Positions 10,323 to 21,594 of a stretch of DNA of 64,000 bases are shown here, piece by piece; within the stretch, counting starts at the first letter, position 1, and each line of letters starts with the position of its first letter. The translations under genes and the position numbers were made by a program. The notes below the pieces were generated by a model. That model ran no database searches and was not told the origin of the DNA. It saw only the letters and a program-made list of their open reading frames with translations. Source of the DNA: Pseudonocardia abyssalis (GTDB taxonomy: Bacteria > Actinomycetota > Actinomycetes > Mycobacteriales > Pseudonocardiaceae); NCBI RefSeq assembly GCF_019263705.2, contig NZ_JADQDK010000001.1, forward strand, positions 868,001 through 932,000. Direction: 5' to 3'.

Positions 10323-10589
10323 GTGCCCGAGGCCATCGCCCAGAGCAGTGGCAACGACGACGCCGAGATCATGCGTCGAGTCGGGGCGGGCGGGAGCTTC
10401 GTGATCACTCGCAACGGTCGCCCGGTGGCCGATCCGACCCCGCACGGCGGTGGGAGTCGCCCGAGGCGCTCGACCTTCCGCGAGGAGCAGGAGCACGCGA
10501 GGACCCTTCCACCGATCGACGTCGAGCAGCGGTACGCCGATCGGGCGGCCGACGACGCGGTCTCCGGCGACGACCGTCGGGAGTGCTGA
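10323..10589 (+). pseudogene. Phd/YefM-type antitoxin, probably degraded
   Basis: An 88-codon frame from a GTG. The core AEIMRRVGAGGSFVITRNGR is a typical Phd/YefM DNA-binding segment, and the tail PPIDVEQRYADRAADDAV resembles the toxin-binding end of such antitoxins. The N terminus looks eroded: where relatives have about ...RELRNDDAEI, this has QSSGNDDAEI. It is followed at once by a VapC stump, so it is either an orphan antitoxin or a relic. No clear promoter or ribosome site is visible. Confidence 0.5.
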
Positions 10590-10725
10590 GGTCGCCGCGG
10601 CGGTCGTCCTCGACACTGCGGCGCTGATCGATCTCGACGTCGTCGACAGGTGTGGGTGCGACGACGCGGAGACCGCGGTGAGCGCGATCTCGGTGGGCGG
10701 GCTCGGCCGCCACCCCGCACCAGCA
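10581..10725 (+). pseudogene. VapC (PIN-domain) toxin, N-terminal stump
   Basis: The plus frame reads AEVAAAVVLDTAALIDLDVV, then ETAVSAISVGGLG. This is the start of a PIN-domain VapC toxin, with the first catalytic Asp in VLDTAALIDL and the second strand region AISVGEL-like. The match stops after about 46 residues at a junction with an unrelated MetE-like frame. The remaining catalytic acids and most of the fold are absent, so it cannot be functional. Confidence 0.55.
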
Positions 10726-10736
10726 CCGGACCACCC

Positions 10737-11870
10737 ACCGAACCCGTCGGGTCCCTGCCCCGACCGGCGAAGCTGCAGCAGGCCTACGCGAGGTTCGACG
10801 CCGGTGAGATCGAGCAGGGTGATCTCGAGGAACTGCAGGACGCCGCGGTCAAGGACTCCATCGAACGGGGCGAGGCCACCGGTTCACCGATCGTCTCCGA
10901 CGGCGAGCAGCGCTGGTCGTCGTTCGCCACCTACCCGATCGCCACTCGCCGGCACCGGACTGGCGCCCAGCCTCGGCCCGGGCGGGCAGTACTTCGCGAT
11001 CTTCGCCGACGGCCACGGACGCCGGTTGCCGAAGCTGGAACGCGGCCCGTTCGCCTACAACCAGCACGCGGCCGACACGTTGCGGAAGTCGCTCGGCTAC
11101 GCCACCAAGCCGATGAAGCGGGCCGTCATCGCGCCGTCGATGCTCGCACTGCTCCATCCGTTGAACGAGCCGGTCGAGGGGTACTCGCGCGAGGAGTTCG
11201 AGGCCGCGCTCATCGACGAGTGCGACAAGGACATCCGCGGGGCCCTCGCCGCGGGCGCGGTGCGTGTGTCCGCCGACTTCACCGAGGGGCGCCTCGCCAC
11301 CCGCGCCGACCCGCGCAACCCCTGGACGGGCGCCGGTCTGCTCCCGCATTTCATCGAGCTGAACAACCGCGTGATGGCGCGGTTCACCGCCGAGGAGCGC
11401 GTGAACATCGGCATCCGGCATCCACACCTGTCCGGGTGGCGACCGCGATTCCGTGCACTCCGCGGACGTGCCCTACAACAACCTGCTGGGCTCGATGTTC
11501 GACATCGACGCCGGTTACCTCCTCATCCAGCTGGCCAGCGAGCGCGAGAAGGACCCGGTGTACGAGACGATCGGGCAGAACCTGCGCTCCGACGCCGAAG
11601 GTGTCACGCAGATGGCGTACCTGGGGGTGGCGATCCGGGGAATCCGCGGGTGGAATCGCCGCAGGAGATCGCCGACAATCTGATCCGGGCGGCGAACTTC
11701 ATCGACCGCAACCAGCTCGGCGCCACCGACGACTGCGGTTTCTCCCCGTTCTCGATCGACGAGAAGCCCAACCACGGGTCGCCCGACCACGCCCGCGACG
11801 TCGCCTTCCAGAAGATCGCGAACCGGGTGGAGGGGGCGCGCCTGGCCGCCGACAAGCTCGGTCTCCAGCG
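10737..11870 (+). pseudogene. Cobalamin-independent methionine synthase II-like protein, frameshifted
   Basis: Three plus-strand frames together give about 375 residues of a MetE C-terminal-like (UROD/MetE superfamily) protein. Segment 1 reads TEPVGSLPRPAKL to DGEQRWSSFATYPI. Segment 2 runs from AGTGLAPSLGPGGQYFAIF to NIGIRH. Segment 3 reads HSADVPYNNLLGSMFDIDAG to MAYLGV. Segment 4 runs from NPRVESPQEIADNLI to ADKLGL. Frame changes occur near 10945, at 11409-11422 (a 7-bp tandem duplication) and near 11640. There is no start codon at the VapC junction and no stop at the expected end, so the gene is dead. Confidence 0.8.
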
Positions 11871-11920
11871 GGGTCGGGGTCGGCCGCGGCAGGTCCTCCG
11901 CCACCCGCCATGCTGGACGC

Positions 11921-12433
11921 ATGGCGAACTGGGGAAACCTGCTGCGGCAGGCGGCCAAGATCGGGATGGACCTGCTGTCGAGGTCGCAGACACCCACGCG
12001 TCCGGCAGGTGGGACGGCGGCGCCGCGGCTGCGGACGCAGGCGCGCAGCGCGCCCACCGGCGACGCCCCGCGCACGATCGCCTACGCCCCCGACCTCGAC
12101 GGGTCGGCCGACCCGGGCGAGATCGTCTGGGCCTGGGTGCCGTTCGAGGAGAACGACGGGCGCGGCAAGGACCGCCCGTTGCTCGTCGTCGGGCGGCAGG
12201 AGGGTGACCTGGTCGGGCTGATGCTGTCGAGCCAGCACGAGCGGGCCGACGACCGCGACTGGGTCTCGATCGGGTCGGGGGCGTGGGACCGCGAGGGGCG
12301 CGAGTCGTTCGTGCGGCTCGACCGGGTCCTGGAGGTGGGGGAGCACGACATCCGCCGCGAGGGCGCCGTGCTCGACCGCGACCGGTTCGACCGCGTCGCC
12401 GGCGAGCTGCGCGGGCGCTTCGGCTGGAGCTGA
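11921..12433 (+). CDS. PemK/MazF-like family protein
   Basis: A 170-residue protein. Residues 1-60 are a basic, proline-rich, low-complexity leader. The rest resembles the PemK/MazF fold used by RNase toxins: GEIVWAWVPFEENDGRGKDR, then PLLVVGRQEGDLVGLMLSSQ. No antitoxin partner adjoins it, and actinomycetes carry many stand-alone members of this type, so toxin function is not established. A CATGCT hexamer lies 6 bases before the ATG. It converges on the LON-domain gene across a short gap holding two copies of a 22-bp-period repeat. Confidence 0.7.
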   Translation: MANWGNLLRQAAKIGMDLLSRSQTPTRPAGGTAAPRLRTQARSAPTGDAPRTIAYAPDLDGSADPGEIVWAWVPFEENDGRGKDRPLLVVGRQEGDLVGLMLSSQHERADDRDWVSIGSGAWDREGRESFVRLDRVLEVGEHDIRREGAVLDRDRFDRVAGELRGRFGWS

Positions 12434-12457
12434 CGGCGCGACCCCGGGGCGCAGGAG

Positions 12458-12491
12458 CAGCGACTCGCGGGCGTGGATCCAGCGACTCGCG
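12458..12491. repeat. GAGTCGC repeat, two copies 22 bp apart
   Basis: CAGCGACTCGCG occurs at 12458-12469 and 12480-12491, exactly 22 bases apart. It lies in the gap between two convergent genes (stops at 12433 and 12497). The same 12-mer with the same period forms the larger array at 26187-26373. Confidence 0.85.
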
Positions 12492-12496
12492 GGGCG

Positions 12497-13174
12497 TCAG
12501 TTGGCGCTGTGCTCCACCGAGAACGTCGTCGTCGGGGCGGGGACGGCCCGGAGCTGGGTGAGCAGGCCGGTCTCCCTGGCGAGCAGCAGGCGGACCATCC
12601 GCAGCCGTTCGGTGGGGGAGATCTGCTCCAGCAGCGACTGCTTGTCGGTCAGCGGGAGCAGGCAGTCGGCGGCCAGGACACCCGGCAGTTCGGCGGCGGG
12701 GATGTCGGCGTCGGGCTCGGACCAGTCGTCGGTCTTCCACGCGGTGCTGCAGTAGCGGCGGTGGGCGGCCCGGGCGGACGTGGTGAGCATCGTGGTGAGC
12801 TCGTCGCCGCCCTCGAACTCGGCGTCGGGCAGGAACTCCACCGACCCCATCAGGTACGGCTTGGACTCCGTGTCGAGCTCGAGCAACCGGAAGCGCCGGG
12901 CGCCGCGGGTGACGATGTCGAAGCGCCCGTCGGGCAGCCGTCGGACGTCGCGCAGCGAGGCGGTGCAGCCGACGCCGTGCAGCCCGGCGACGCCGTCGTC
13001 GTCGGGCGTCCACCCCTCGCGCACCGCGACGACGCCGAACTCCTTGTCGGGTACCGCCCCGGTGACCAGGTCGATCGTGAGCTGCCGGTAGCGCGGCTCG
13101 AAGATGTGCAGCGGCAGCAGGGCCCCCGGCATGAGCACGGTTCCCAAGGGGAACACGGGGACGGTCTCGGCCAC
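12497..13174 (-). CDS. LON substrate-binding-domain protein
   Basis: 225 residues matching the N-terminal substrate-binding domain of Lon proteases, without the ATPase or peptidase domains: VPVFPLGTVLMPGALLPLHI, FEPRYRQLTIDLV, and GVVAVREGW. Such stand-alone LON-domain proteins are common in actinobacteria and their role is unclear. The GTG start at 13174 is chosen because a minus-strand TACCGT hexamer (13187-13182) lies 7 bases before it and the domain begins at once; the longer frame reaching 13612 would run antisense through the nrtR gene. Confidence 0.85.
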   Translation of the reverse strand: MAETVPVFPLGTVLMPGALLPLHIFEPRYRQLTIDLVTGAVPDKEFGVVAVREGWTPDDDGVAGLHGVGCTASLRDVRRLPDGRFDIVTRGARRFRLLELDTESKPYLMGSVEFLPDAEFEGGDELTTMLTTSARAAHRRYCSTAWKTDDWSEPDADIPAAELPGVLAADCLLPLTDKQSLLEQISPTERLRMVRLLLARETGLLTQLRAVPAPTTTFSVEHSAN

Positions 13175-13179
13175 GGCGC

Positions 13180-13935
13180 CTACGGTACGGCGCCCCGTCC
13201 GTGCTCGCCCGGCGGCTTGAGCACGGCGAACGCATCGGTCACGCGCAGGGTCCGGTCGGTGAAGCGGAACAGCGCGGCGGGCCGCCCGCCGGAGGGGCCG
13301 GGAGGGGCGACGGCACCGGTCGGTTCGAGCAGGGCCCGGCGGGTCAGCACGCGCTGCAGGTTCGTGGCGGAGACCGGGTGGCCGAGCGCGGTGACGTAGA
13401 GGTCGCGCAGGGCGGAGATCGTGAACTCGCGCGGGGCGAGGGCGAACCCGAGGTTGGTGTAGGACAGCTTCGCGCGCAGCCGGTCGCGCGCGGCGGCGAC
13501 GATCGTGCCGTGGTCGAACGCGGCGCCGGCGAGTGCGGGGGCGCGGACCGGGGTGGGGAGTGCGTCCGGGGCCGGGGCGCGCTCGGCGGGCGGCGGGCTG
13601 ACGGGACGCCACGCCGTGTCGTCCGGGACCACCGGGTCGACGTCGGACGGGACGAGCCCGAGGAACGCGGTCGCGATGAGCCGGGTCCCCGGCACGCGAC
13701 CGGGCTCGCTGAACACCCCGAGCTGCTCGACGTGCGCGACCTCGCGGACGTCGACCTTCTCCGCGAGCTGCCGCAGCACCGACGCCTCGACGTCCTCGTC
13801 GTCACCGAGCCGCCCGCCCGGCAGGGCCCACCGGCCGCGGTCCGGGTCGCGTGCGCGCTCCCAGGCGAGGACCTGCACGCCGTCGTCGCCCATGCGCAGC
13901 ACCGCGGCGAGCACCTCGTGACCCGTCGCGCGCAC
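13180..13935 (-). CDS. nrtR: NrtR-type regulator of NAD synthesis (degenerate Nudix + winged helix)
   Basis: 251 residues. Residues 1-120 form a Nudix-like domain and about 140-230 a winged-helix domain of the NrtR kind (YTNLGFALAPREFTISALRD, then LYVTALGHPVSATNLQRVL). The Nudix box GGRLGDDEDVEASVLRQLAE has Gln where the motif needs the first Glu of REuxEE, and Lys in the following EE pair. It is therefore probably a sensor of ADP-ribose-like ligands rather than a hydrolase. It is divergent from nadABC, the known NrtR targets in mycobacteria (recall). The GTG start has a minus-strand TACGAT (13947-13942) 6 bases upstream. Confidence 0.85.
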   Translation of the reverse strand: MRATGHEVLAAVLRMGDDGVQVLAWERARDPDRGRWALPGGRLGDDEDVEASVLRQLAEKVDVREVAHVEQLGVFSEPGRVPGTRLIATAFLGLVPSDVDPVVPDDTAWRPVSPPPAERAPAPDALPTPVRAPALAGAAFDHGTIVAAARDRLRAKLSYTNLGFALAPREFTISALRDLYVTALGHPVSATNLQRVLTRRALLEPTGAVAPPGPSGGRPAALFRFTDRTLRVTDAFAVLKPPGEHGRGAVP

Positions 13936-14024
13936 AGGGTGATCGTAGGGGAGCAGGTGAACGGGGCATGACCGTCAGGTGAGGTGCAGGTCACGCGGTG
14001 CGTGCCTCGCGGGGGCGGCGCTGC

Positions 14025-14030
14025 TAATAT
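14025..14030 (+). promoter_or_regulatory. nadA -10 element
   Basis: TAATAT lies in an otherwise G+C-rich stretch 45 bases before the nadA ATG, so transcription would start near 14037, directly in front of the palindromic operator. No good -35 is visible. Confidence 0.5.
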
Positions 14031-14038
14031 CGCCCCTA

Positions 14039-14061
14039 GTTTACGACTACTAGTCGAAAAC
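14039..14061. promoter_or_regulatory. Probable NrtR operator
   Basis: A 23-bp inverted repeat: left arm GTTTACGACT, 3-base centre ACT, right arm AGTCGAAAAC. Nine of ten arm positions pair. It covers the predicted nadA transcription start and would block nadABC expression when bound. Such A+T-rich palindromes upstream of nadA are the known kind of NrtR site. Confidence 0.65.
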
Positions 14062-14074
14062 ACGAGGAGGGGCC

Positions 14075-15067
14075 ATGGCCGTGACGGAGCTGCTGTCGGA
14101 GGTCGAGGCGGGGTGGGCCGAGGAGGTCCGCGCGCTCGCGCAGGCCCAGGACGCGGTGGTGCTGGCGCACAACTACCAGCTGCCGGAGATCCAGGACGTC
14201 GCGCACTTCACCGGGGACTCGTTGGCCCTGTCCCGGATCGCCGCGGAGTCGACGGCCTCGACGATCGTGTTCTGCGGCGTCCACTTCATGGCCGAGACGG
14301 CGAAGATCCTCAGCCCGGAGAAGACGGTGCTGATCCCGGAGGAGAAGGCCGGCTGCTCGCTCGCCGACTCGATCACCGCCGAGCAGCTGCGCTCCTGGAA
14401 GGCCGAGCACCCCGGCGCGGTGGTCGTCAGCTACGTCAACACGACGGCGGCGGTGAAGGCGGAGACCGACATCTGCTGCACGTCGTCGAACGCGGTCGAG
14501 GTCGTGCAGTCGATCCCGGAGGACCGCGAGGTGCTGTTCCTGCCCGACCAGTTCCTCGGCGCGCACGTCCGCCGGATCACCGGTCGCACGAACATGCACG
14601 TGTGGGCGGGGGAGTGCCACGTGCACGCGGGCATCAGCGGCCCGGCGCTCACCGCGCAGTCGGAGGCGTACCCCGACGCCGACCTCTACGTGCACCCCGA
14701 GTGCGGGTGCGCCACCTCGGCGCTCTACCTCGCCGGGGCCGGGGCGGTGCCCGCGGAGCACGTCAAGATCCTCTCGACGGGCGGCATGCTCGACGCCGCG
14801 CGCGTCGCGAAGCCCGGCGGCACCGTGCTCGTCGCCACCGAGGTCGGGATGCTGCACCAGCTGCGGCGGGCCGCCCCGGAGGTCGACTTCCGCGCGGTCA
14901 ACGACCGGGCGTCGTGCCACTACATGAAGATGATCACCCCGGCGAAGCTGCTGCGGGCACTGCGCGAGGGCCGCGACGAGGTGCACGTCGATCCCGAGCT
15001 CGCCGAGCGTGGGCGCGCCGCGGTGCAGCGGATGATCGCGATCGGGCAGCCCGGAGGTGGGGAATGA
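14075..15067 (+). CDS. nadA: Quinolinate synthase A
   Basis: 4Fe-4S enzyme that condenses iminoaspartate with dihydroxyacetone phosphate to quinolinate, in de novo NAD synthesis. 330 residues. Visible family motifs: [51 protein letters not shown] and STGGMLDAA. Conserved cysteines in the FCGVHF, CTSSNAV and PECGC regions are the usual cluster ligands. AGGAGG (14065-14070) is a strong ribosome site 4 bases before the ATG. It overlaps nadB by ATGA. Confidence 0.96.
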   Translation: MAVTELLSEVEAGWAEEVRALAQAQDAVVLAHNYQLPEIQDVAHFTGDSLALSRIAAESTASTIVFCGVHFMAETAKILSPEKTVLIPEEKAGCSLADSITAEQLRSWKAEHPGAVVVSYVNTTAAVKAETDICCTSSNAVEVVQSIPEDREVLFLPDQFLGAHVRRITGRTNMHVWAGECHVHAGISGPALTAQSEAYPDADLYVHPECGCATSALYLAGAGAVPAEHVKILSTGGMLDAARVAKPGGTVLVATEVGMLHQLRRAAPEVDFRAVNDRASCHYMKMITPAKLLRALREGRDEVHVDPELAERGRAAVQRMIAIGQPGGGE

Positions 15068-16683
15068 GCGCCTGGGAGGCCGAGGCGGACCTCGTCGTCG
15101 TCGGGTCGGGGGTCGCGGGGCTCACCGCAGCACTCGACGCCGCCGCGGCGGGCCTGCGGGTCGTCGTCGTCACCAAGGACGCCGTCGACGCCGGGTCGAC
15201 GCGGTGGGCGCAGGGCGGGGTCGCCGTCGTCGTCGGTGACGTGCCGGGCGACAGCGTCGATGCCCACGTCGCCGACACGCTGGAGGCCGGTGGCGGGCTG
15301 TGCGACCCGGCCGCGGTGGCGTCGATCATCGCCGACGGGCCGGCGGCCGTCGCGCGGTTGCGGGAACGCGGGGCGGTCTTCGACCGCGCAGACCCGAATG
15401 GGGCCCCGGACGGTCGCCTCGCCCGCACCCGGGAGGGCGGGCACTCCGCGTTCCGCGTGGTGCACGCGGGCGGTGACGCCACGGGCGCCGAGGTCGAGCG
15501 GGCGCTGGTGCACGCCGCGGGCGGGTTGCCGCTGCTCACCGGGCACGTCGCGGTCGACGTCCTGCGCACCCCCGACGGGCGGGCCGCCGGCCTCGCCCTG
15601 CTCGACGACGAGGGCCGCCCCGGTGTGCTGCGCGCCGCCGCGGTGCTGCTCGCGACCGGCGGATACGGCCAGCTCTACTCCTCGACGACCAACCCCGAGA
15701 CGGCCACCGGCGACGGAGTCGCGCTCGCGCTGCGGGCCGGGGCGTCGGCGGCCGACCTCGAGTTCGTGCAGTTCCACCCGACCGTCCTCTACACCGGGCC
15801 GGCCGTCGGGCGCCGTCCGCTGGTCACCGAGGCCGTCCGCGGCGAGGGCGCGGTCCTGCTCGACCGCGCCGGTCGCCGGTTCATGACCGGGGTCCACCCG
15901 CTCGCCGACCTGGCCCCGCGCGACGTCGTGGCCGCCGCGATCACCCGGCGCCTCGCCGAGACGGGCACGGCATGCGTCTACCTCGACGCGCGCGCCCTCG
16001 ACGGCTTCGCCGCCCGCTTCCCGACGGTCTACGCGGCCTGCCGGGCGGCCGGGATCGACCCGGTGCGCGAGCCCATCCCGGTCACCCCCGCCGCGCACTA
16101 CTCGTGCGGCGGGGTCGTCACCGACATGCACGCCCGCACGGGGGTCCCCGGCCTGTACGCGGCGGGGGAGGTGGCGCGCACCGGCCTGCACGGGGCCAAC
16201 CGGCTGGCGTCGAACAGCCTGCTGGAGGGCCTCGTCATGGGGGCGCGGGCGGCGGAGGCGGTGGTGGCGGAGTTGCAGGAAAGCCACCATGCCGCCACGT
16301 CATGGCGGGAAAGTGGCTCTACTGCCATTCCGGCCCCCGCCCCCGCCGTCCCCCTCGCCGACCGCGGCACCGTGCAGCGGGCCATGTCGGGGGCCGCGGG
16401 TGTCGGCCGGGACGGGGCCGGTCTCGCCGCCGCCTCCGACGCGATCGACGCGGCCACCGCGCTCGCGGTCCCGATCGACCGCGCGGGCGTCGAGGACGCC
16501 GCGCTCACCCTGATCGCCCAGGCCGTGCTCGCCGCCGCGGGCACCCGCACCGAGAGCCGAGGCTGCCACGTGCGCACCGACTTCCCCGCCCGCGACGACG
16601 TATGGCAGCGCGCGAGCCTGGAGGTCGTGCTCGGCGAGTCCGGCCGCCCCGTCGTCCGAGCGGCACGGGCGGTGTCGGTGTGA
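15064..16683 (+). CDS. nadB: L-aspartate oxidase
   Basis: FAD enzyme oxidising L-aspartate to iminoaspartate for NadA. 539 residues from the ATG that overlaps the nadA stop. The FAD-binding start [19 protein letters not shown] and the [12 protein letters not shown] motif are clear, as are [11 protein letters not shown], the catalytic-loop [10 protein letters not shown], and [18 protein letters not shown]. After the FAD domain a low-complexity linker (about residues 405-440, [20 protein letters not shown]) is encoded by a palindromic DNA insert at 16282-16318. The helical C-terminal domain is complete. GTGA overlap with nadC. Confidence 0.95.
   Translation: MSAWEAEADLVVVGSGVAGLTAALDAAAAGLRVVVVTKDAVDAGSTRWAQGGVAVVVGDVPGDSVDAHVADTLEAGGGLCDPAAVASIIADGPAAVARLRERGAVFDRADPNGAPDGRLARTREGGHSAFRVVHAGGDATGAEVERALVHAAGGLPLLTGHVAVDVLRTPDGRAAGLALLDDEGRPGVLRAAAVLLATGGYGQLYSSTTNPETATGDGVALALRAGASAADLEFVQFHPTVLYTGPAVGRRPLVTEAVRGEGAVLLDRAGRRFMTGVHPLADLAPRDVVAAAITRRLAETGTACVYLDARALDGFAARFPTVYAACRAAGIDPVREPIPVTPAAHYSCGGVVTDMHARTGVPGLYAAGEVARTGLHGANRLASNSLLEGLVMGARAAEAVVAELQESHHAATSWRESGSTAIPAPAPAVPLADRGTVQRAMSGAAGVGRDGAGLAAASDAIDAATALAVPIDRAGVEDAALTLIAQAVLAAAGTRTESRGCHVRTDFPARDDVWQRASLEVVLGESGRPVVRAARAVSV
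16282..16318. repeat. Two-tier palindromic insert inside nadB
   Basis: Nested inverted repeats: outer arms AGCCAC (16282-16287) and GTGGCT (16313-16318), inner arms CCGCCA (16292-16297) and TGGCGG (16303-16308), inner loop CGTCA. The element keeps the reading frame and encodes part of the NadB interdomain linker. It looks like a small mobile palindrome of the REP/MITE size class. Confidence 0.6.
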
Positions 16684-17528
16684 ACGGCCCCGATCTCGAC
16701 GATCTGCACCGCGTCGTCGCCACGGCGCTGAAGGAGGACCTCCGCTACGGCCCCGACGCCACCACCGAGGCCACGGTCCCGGCCGACGCCGTCGCCGTCG
16801 GGGCCTTCGCCGCCCGCCGCCCGGGGGTGCTGGCCGGTATCCCGGCCGTGGTCGCGGTGCTCGACGCCGTGGTCGGGGACTACGAGGTCCTGTCCACCGC
16901 CGCCGACGGCGACCGCGTCAAGGCCGGCGACGCCGCACTCACCGTCCGCGCCCCCGTCCGCACCTTCCTCACCGCGGAGCGCACCGCGCTCAACCTGCTC
17001 TGCCACCTCTCCGGCGTCGCGACGGCCACCGCGGCCTGGGTCGACGCCGTCGCGGGCACCGGGGCGCGCATCCGCGACACCCGCAAGACACTGCCGGGCC
17101 TGCGGCTGCTGGAGAAGTACGCCGTGCGCTGCGGCGGGGGCGTCAACCACCGCCTCGGGCTCGGCGACGCCGTCCTGATCAAGGACAACCACGTGGCCGC
17201 GGCCGGGTCGGTCGGCGCGGCGTTCCGGGCCGCGCGCGAGCGGGCGCCGCACCTGCCGTGCGAGGTGGAGGTCGACTCGCTGCAGCAGCTCGAGGAGGTC
17301 CTCGCCCTGGGTGCGGAGCTGGTGCTGCTCGACAACTTCTCCGTCGAGCTCACCCGCGAGGCCGTCGCGCTGCGGGGGAGCGCCCCGACCCGGCTGGAGT
17401 CCTCCGGCGGGCTCGCGCTGGAGAACGCCAGGGCGTACGCCGAGACCGGGGTCGACTTCCTCGCCGTCGGTGCGCTCACCCACTCCGTCATCGCGCTCGA
17501 CCTCGGACTGGACCTCCTGCCGGGCTGA
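16680..17528 (+). CDS. nadC: Nicotinate-nucleotide pyrophosphorylase (quinolinate phosphoribosyltransferase)
   Basis: Converts quinolinate and PRPP to nicotinate mononucleotide, closing the nadABC pathway. 282 residues from the GTG overlapping the nadB stop. Motifs: ERTALNLLCHLSGVAT, RDTRKTLPGLRLLEKYAV with the active-site Arg/Lys, GGGVNHRLGLGDAVLIKDNH, EVEVDSLQQLEE, LLDNFS and ESSGGLALENARAYAETGVD. Length and motifs are normal. Confidence 0.96.
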   Translation: MNGPDLDDLHRVVATALKEDLRYGPDATTEATVPADAVAVGAFAARRPGVLAGIPAVVAVLDAVVGDYEVLSTAADGDRVKAGDAALTVRAPVRTFLTAERTALNLLCHLSGVATATAAWVDAVAGTGARIRDTRKTLPGLRLLEKYAVRCGGGVNHRLGLGDAVLIKDNHVAAAGSVGAAFRAARERAPHLPCEVEVDSLQQLEEVLALGAELVLLDNFSVELTREAVALRGSAPTRLESSGGLALENARAYAETGVDFLAVGALTHSVIALDLGLDLLPG

Positions 17529-17658
17529 CCGGGGGCGTGGGCGACGCCACGTCGGCAGGATTCGGTCGTTCCGCGCCCGCCGGGGGACAATCGTGTTGGG
17601 TACGCGTCAACGACGACCTCCACCACACCCGTCCCGTCGGCGATCGGTCTGGAGTGTC

Positions 17659-17877
17659 ATGACGATGATCTGCGAACGCTGCTACGCCCCCATCGGCGAG
17701 GGGGAGTCGCTGGTGCGCCTGGCGCACATCGACCACGCGCACCCCGACGGGAGCGTCACCTGGGCGTACGCCTACGTGCACGTCACGGTCTGCGCCACGC
17801 CCCGGCCCGCTCCGCACGAGCGCCCCGACACCGGCGCCTGGGACGCCGCGCGCGGCATCGGCGGCTACCGCACCTGA
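17659..17877 (+). CDS. Small conserved hypothetical protein
   Basis: 72 residues from an ATG preceded by GGAG (about 6 bases away). It begins MTMICERCYAPIGEGESLVR with one CxxC pair, then LAHIDHAHPDGSVTWAYAYV. It has no recognisable domain; the single CxxC and later cysteine suggest a possible metal site. It stands alone between nadC and hisD on the same strand. I do not recognise a function. Confidence 0.6.
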   Translation: MTMICERCYAPIGEGESLVRLAHIDHAHPDGSVTWAYAYVHVTVCATPRPAPHERPDTGAWDAARGIGGYRT

Positions 17878-17896
17878 GCGACGGGGCCGACGGCCG

Positions 17897-17902
17897 TAGG
17901 CT
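17897..17902 (+). promoter_or_regulatory. hisD -10 element (leaderless type)
   Basis: TAGGCT ends 6 bases before the hisD ATG, which predicts a leaderless hisDCBH mRNA. Confidence 0.5.
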
Positions 17903-17908
17903 GGGGCC

Positions 17909-20958
<3,050 letters not shown>

Positions 20959-20959
<1 letters not shown>

Positions 20960-21594
20960 TGCCGAAGATCGTCGTGCTCGACTACGGATCGGGCAACCTG
21001 CGTTCCGCGGAACGCGCGCTGAGCCGGGTCGGGGCCGACGTCACCGTCACCTCCGACGCCGACGAGGCCACCGAGGCCGACGGTCTCGTCGTCCCCGGGG
21101 TCGGGGCGTTCGCGGCGTGCATGGCCGGGCTGCAGTCGATCGGCGGGCCGCGGATCATCGACCGCCGCCTCGCCGGGGGCCGTCCGGTGCTCGGGATCTG
21201 CGTCGGCATGCAGGTGCTGTTCGACCTGGGCGTCGAGTGGGGCGAGCGGACCGTCGGCTGCGGGCAGTGGCCGGGCACCGTCGAGCAGATCAAGGCCGAC
21301 GTGCTCCCGCACATGGGCTGGAACACCGTCACGGCCCCGGCCGGGTCGGCGCTGTTCCACGGCCTCGACGCCGACACCCGCTTCTACTTCGTGCACTCCT
21401 TCGGCGTGCGGCGCTGGGAGCTGGAGCCGTCGGAGGCCCTGCGCCCGCCGCTGGTCACCTGGGCCCACCACGGCGAGGACTTCGTGGCGGCGGTGGAGAA
21501 CGGCGCGCTCGCGGCCACCCAGTTCCACCCGGAGAAGTCCGGTGACGCCGGGGCCGCGGTGCTGCAGAACTGGCTGCGCGACGTCGTCGGCTAG
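20959..21594 (+). CDS. hisH: Imidazole glycerol phosphate synthase, glutaminase subunit
   Basis: Glutamine amidotransferase class I subunit that feeds ammonia to HisF. 211 residues. The start [18 protein letters not shown] is typical. The nucleophile cysteine is in [12 protein letters not shown], and the His/Glu pair of the triad is in TQFHPEKS. Its stop codon shares the bases CTAG (21591-21594) with the stop of the convergent SDR gene. Confidence 0.96.

Noticed and set aside
10450..12207. 585-residue continuous plus frame
   Set aside because: It strings together antitoxin antisense frame, VapC stump, part of the MetE-like pseudogene and out-of-frame sequence; not one protein.
12497..13612. 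Long 371-residue version of the LON-domain protein
   Set aside because: The extra N-terminal part is antisense-frame sequence of nrtR; the leaderless GTG at 13174 gives the natural start.
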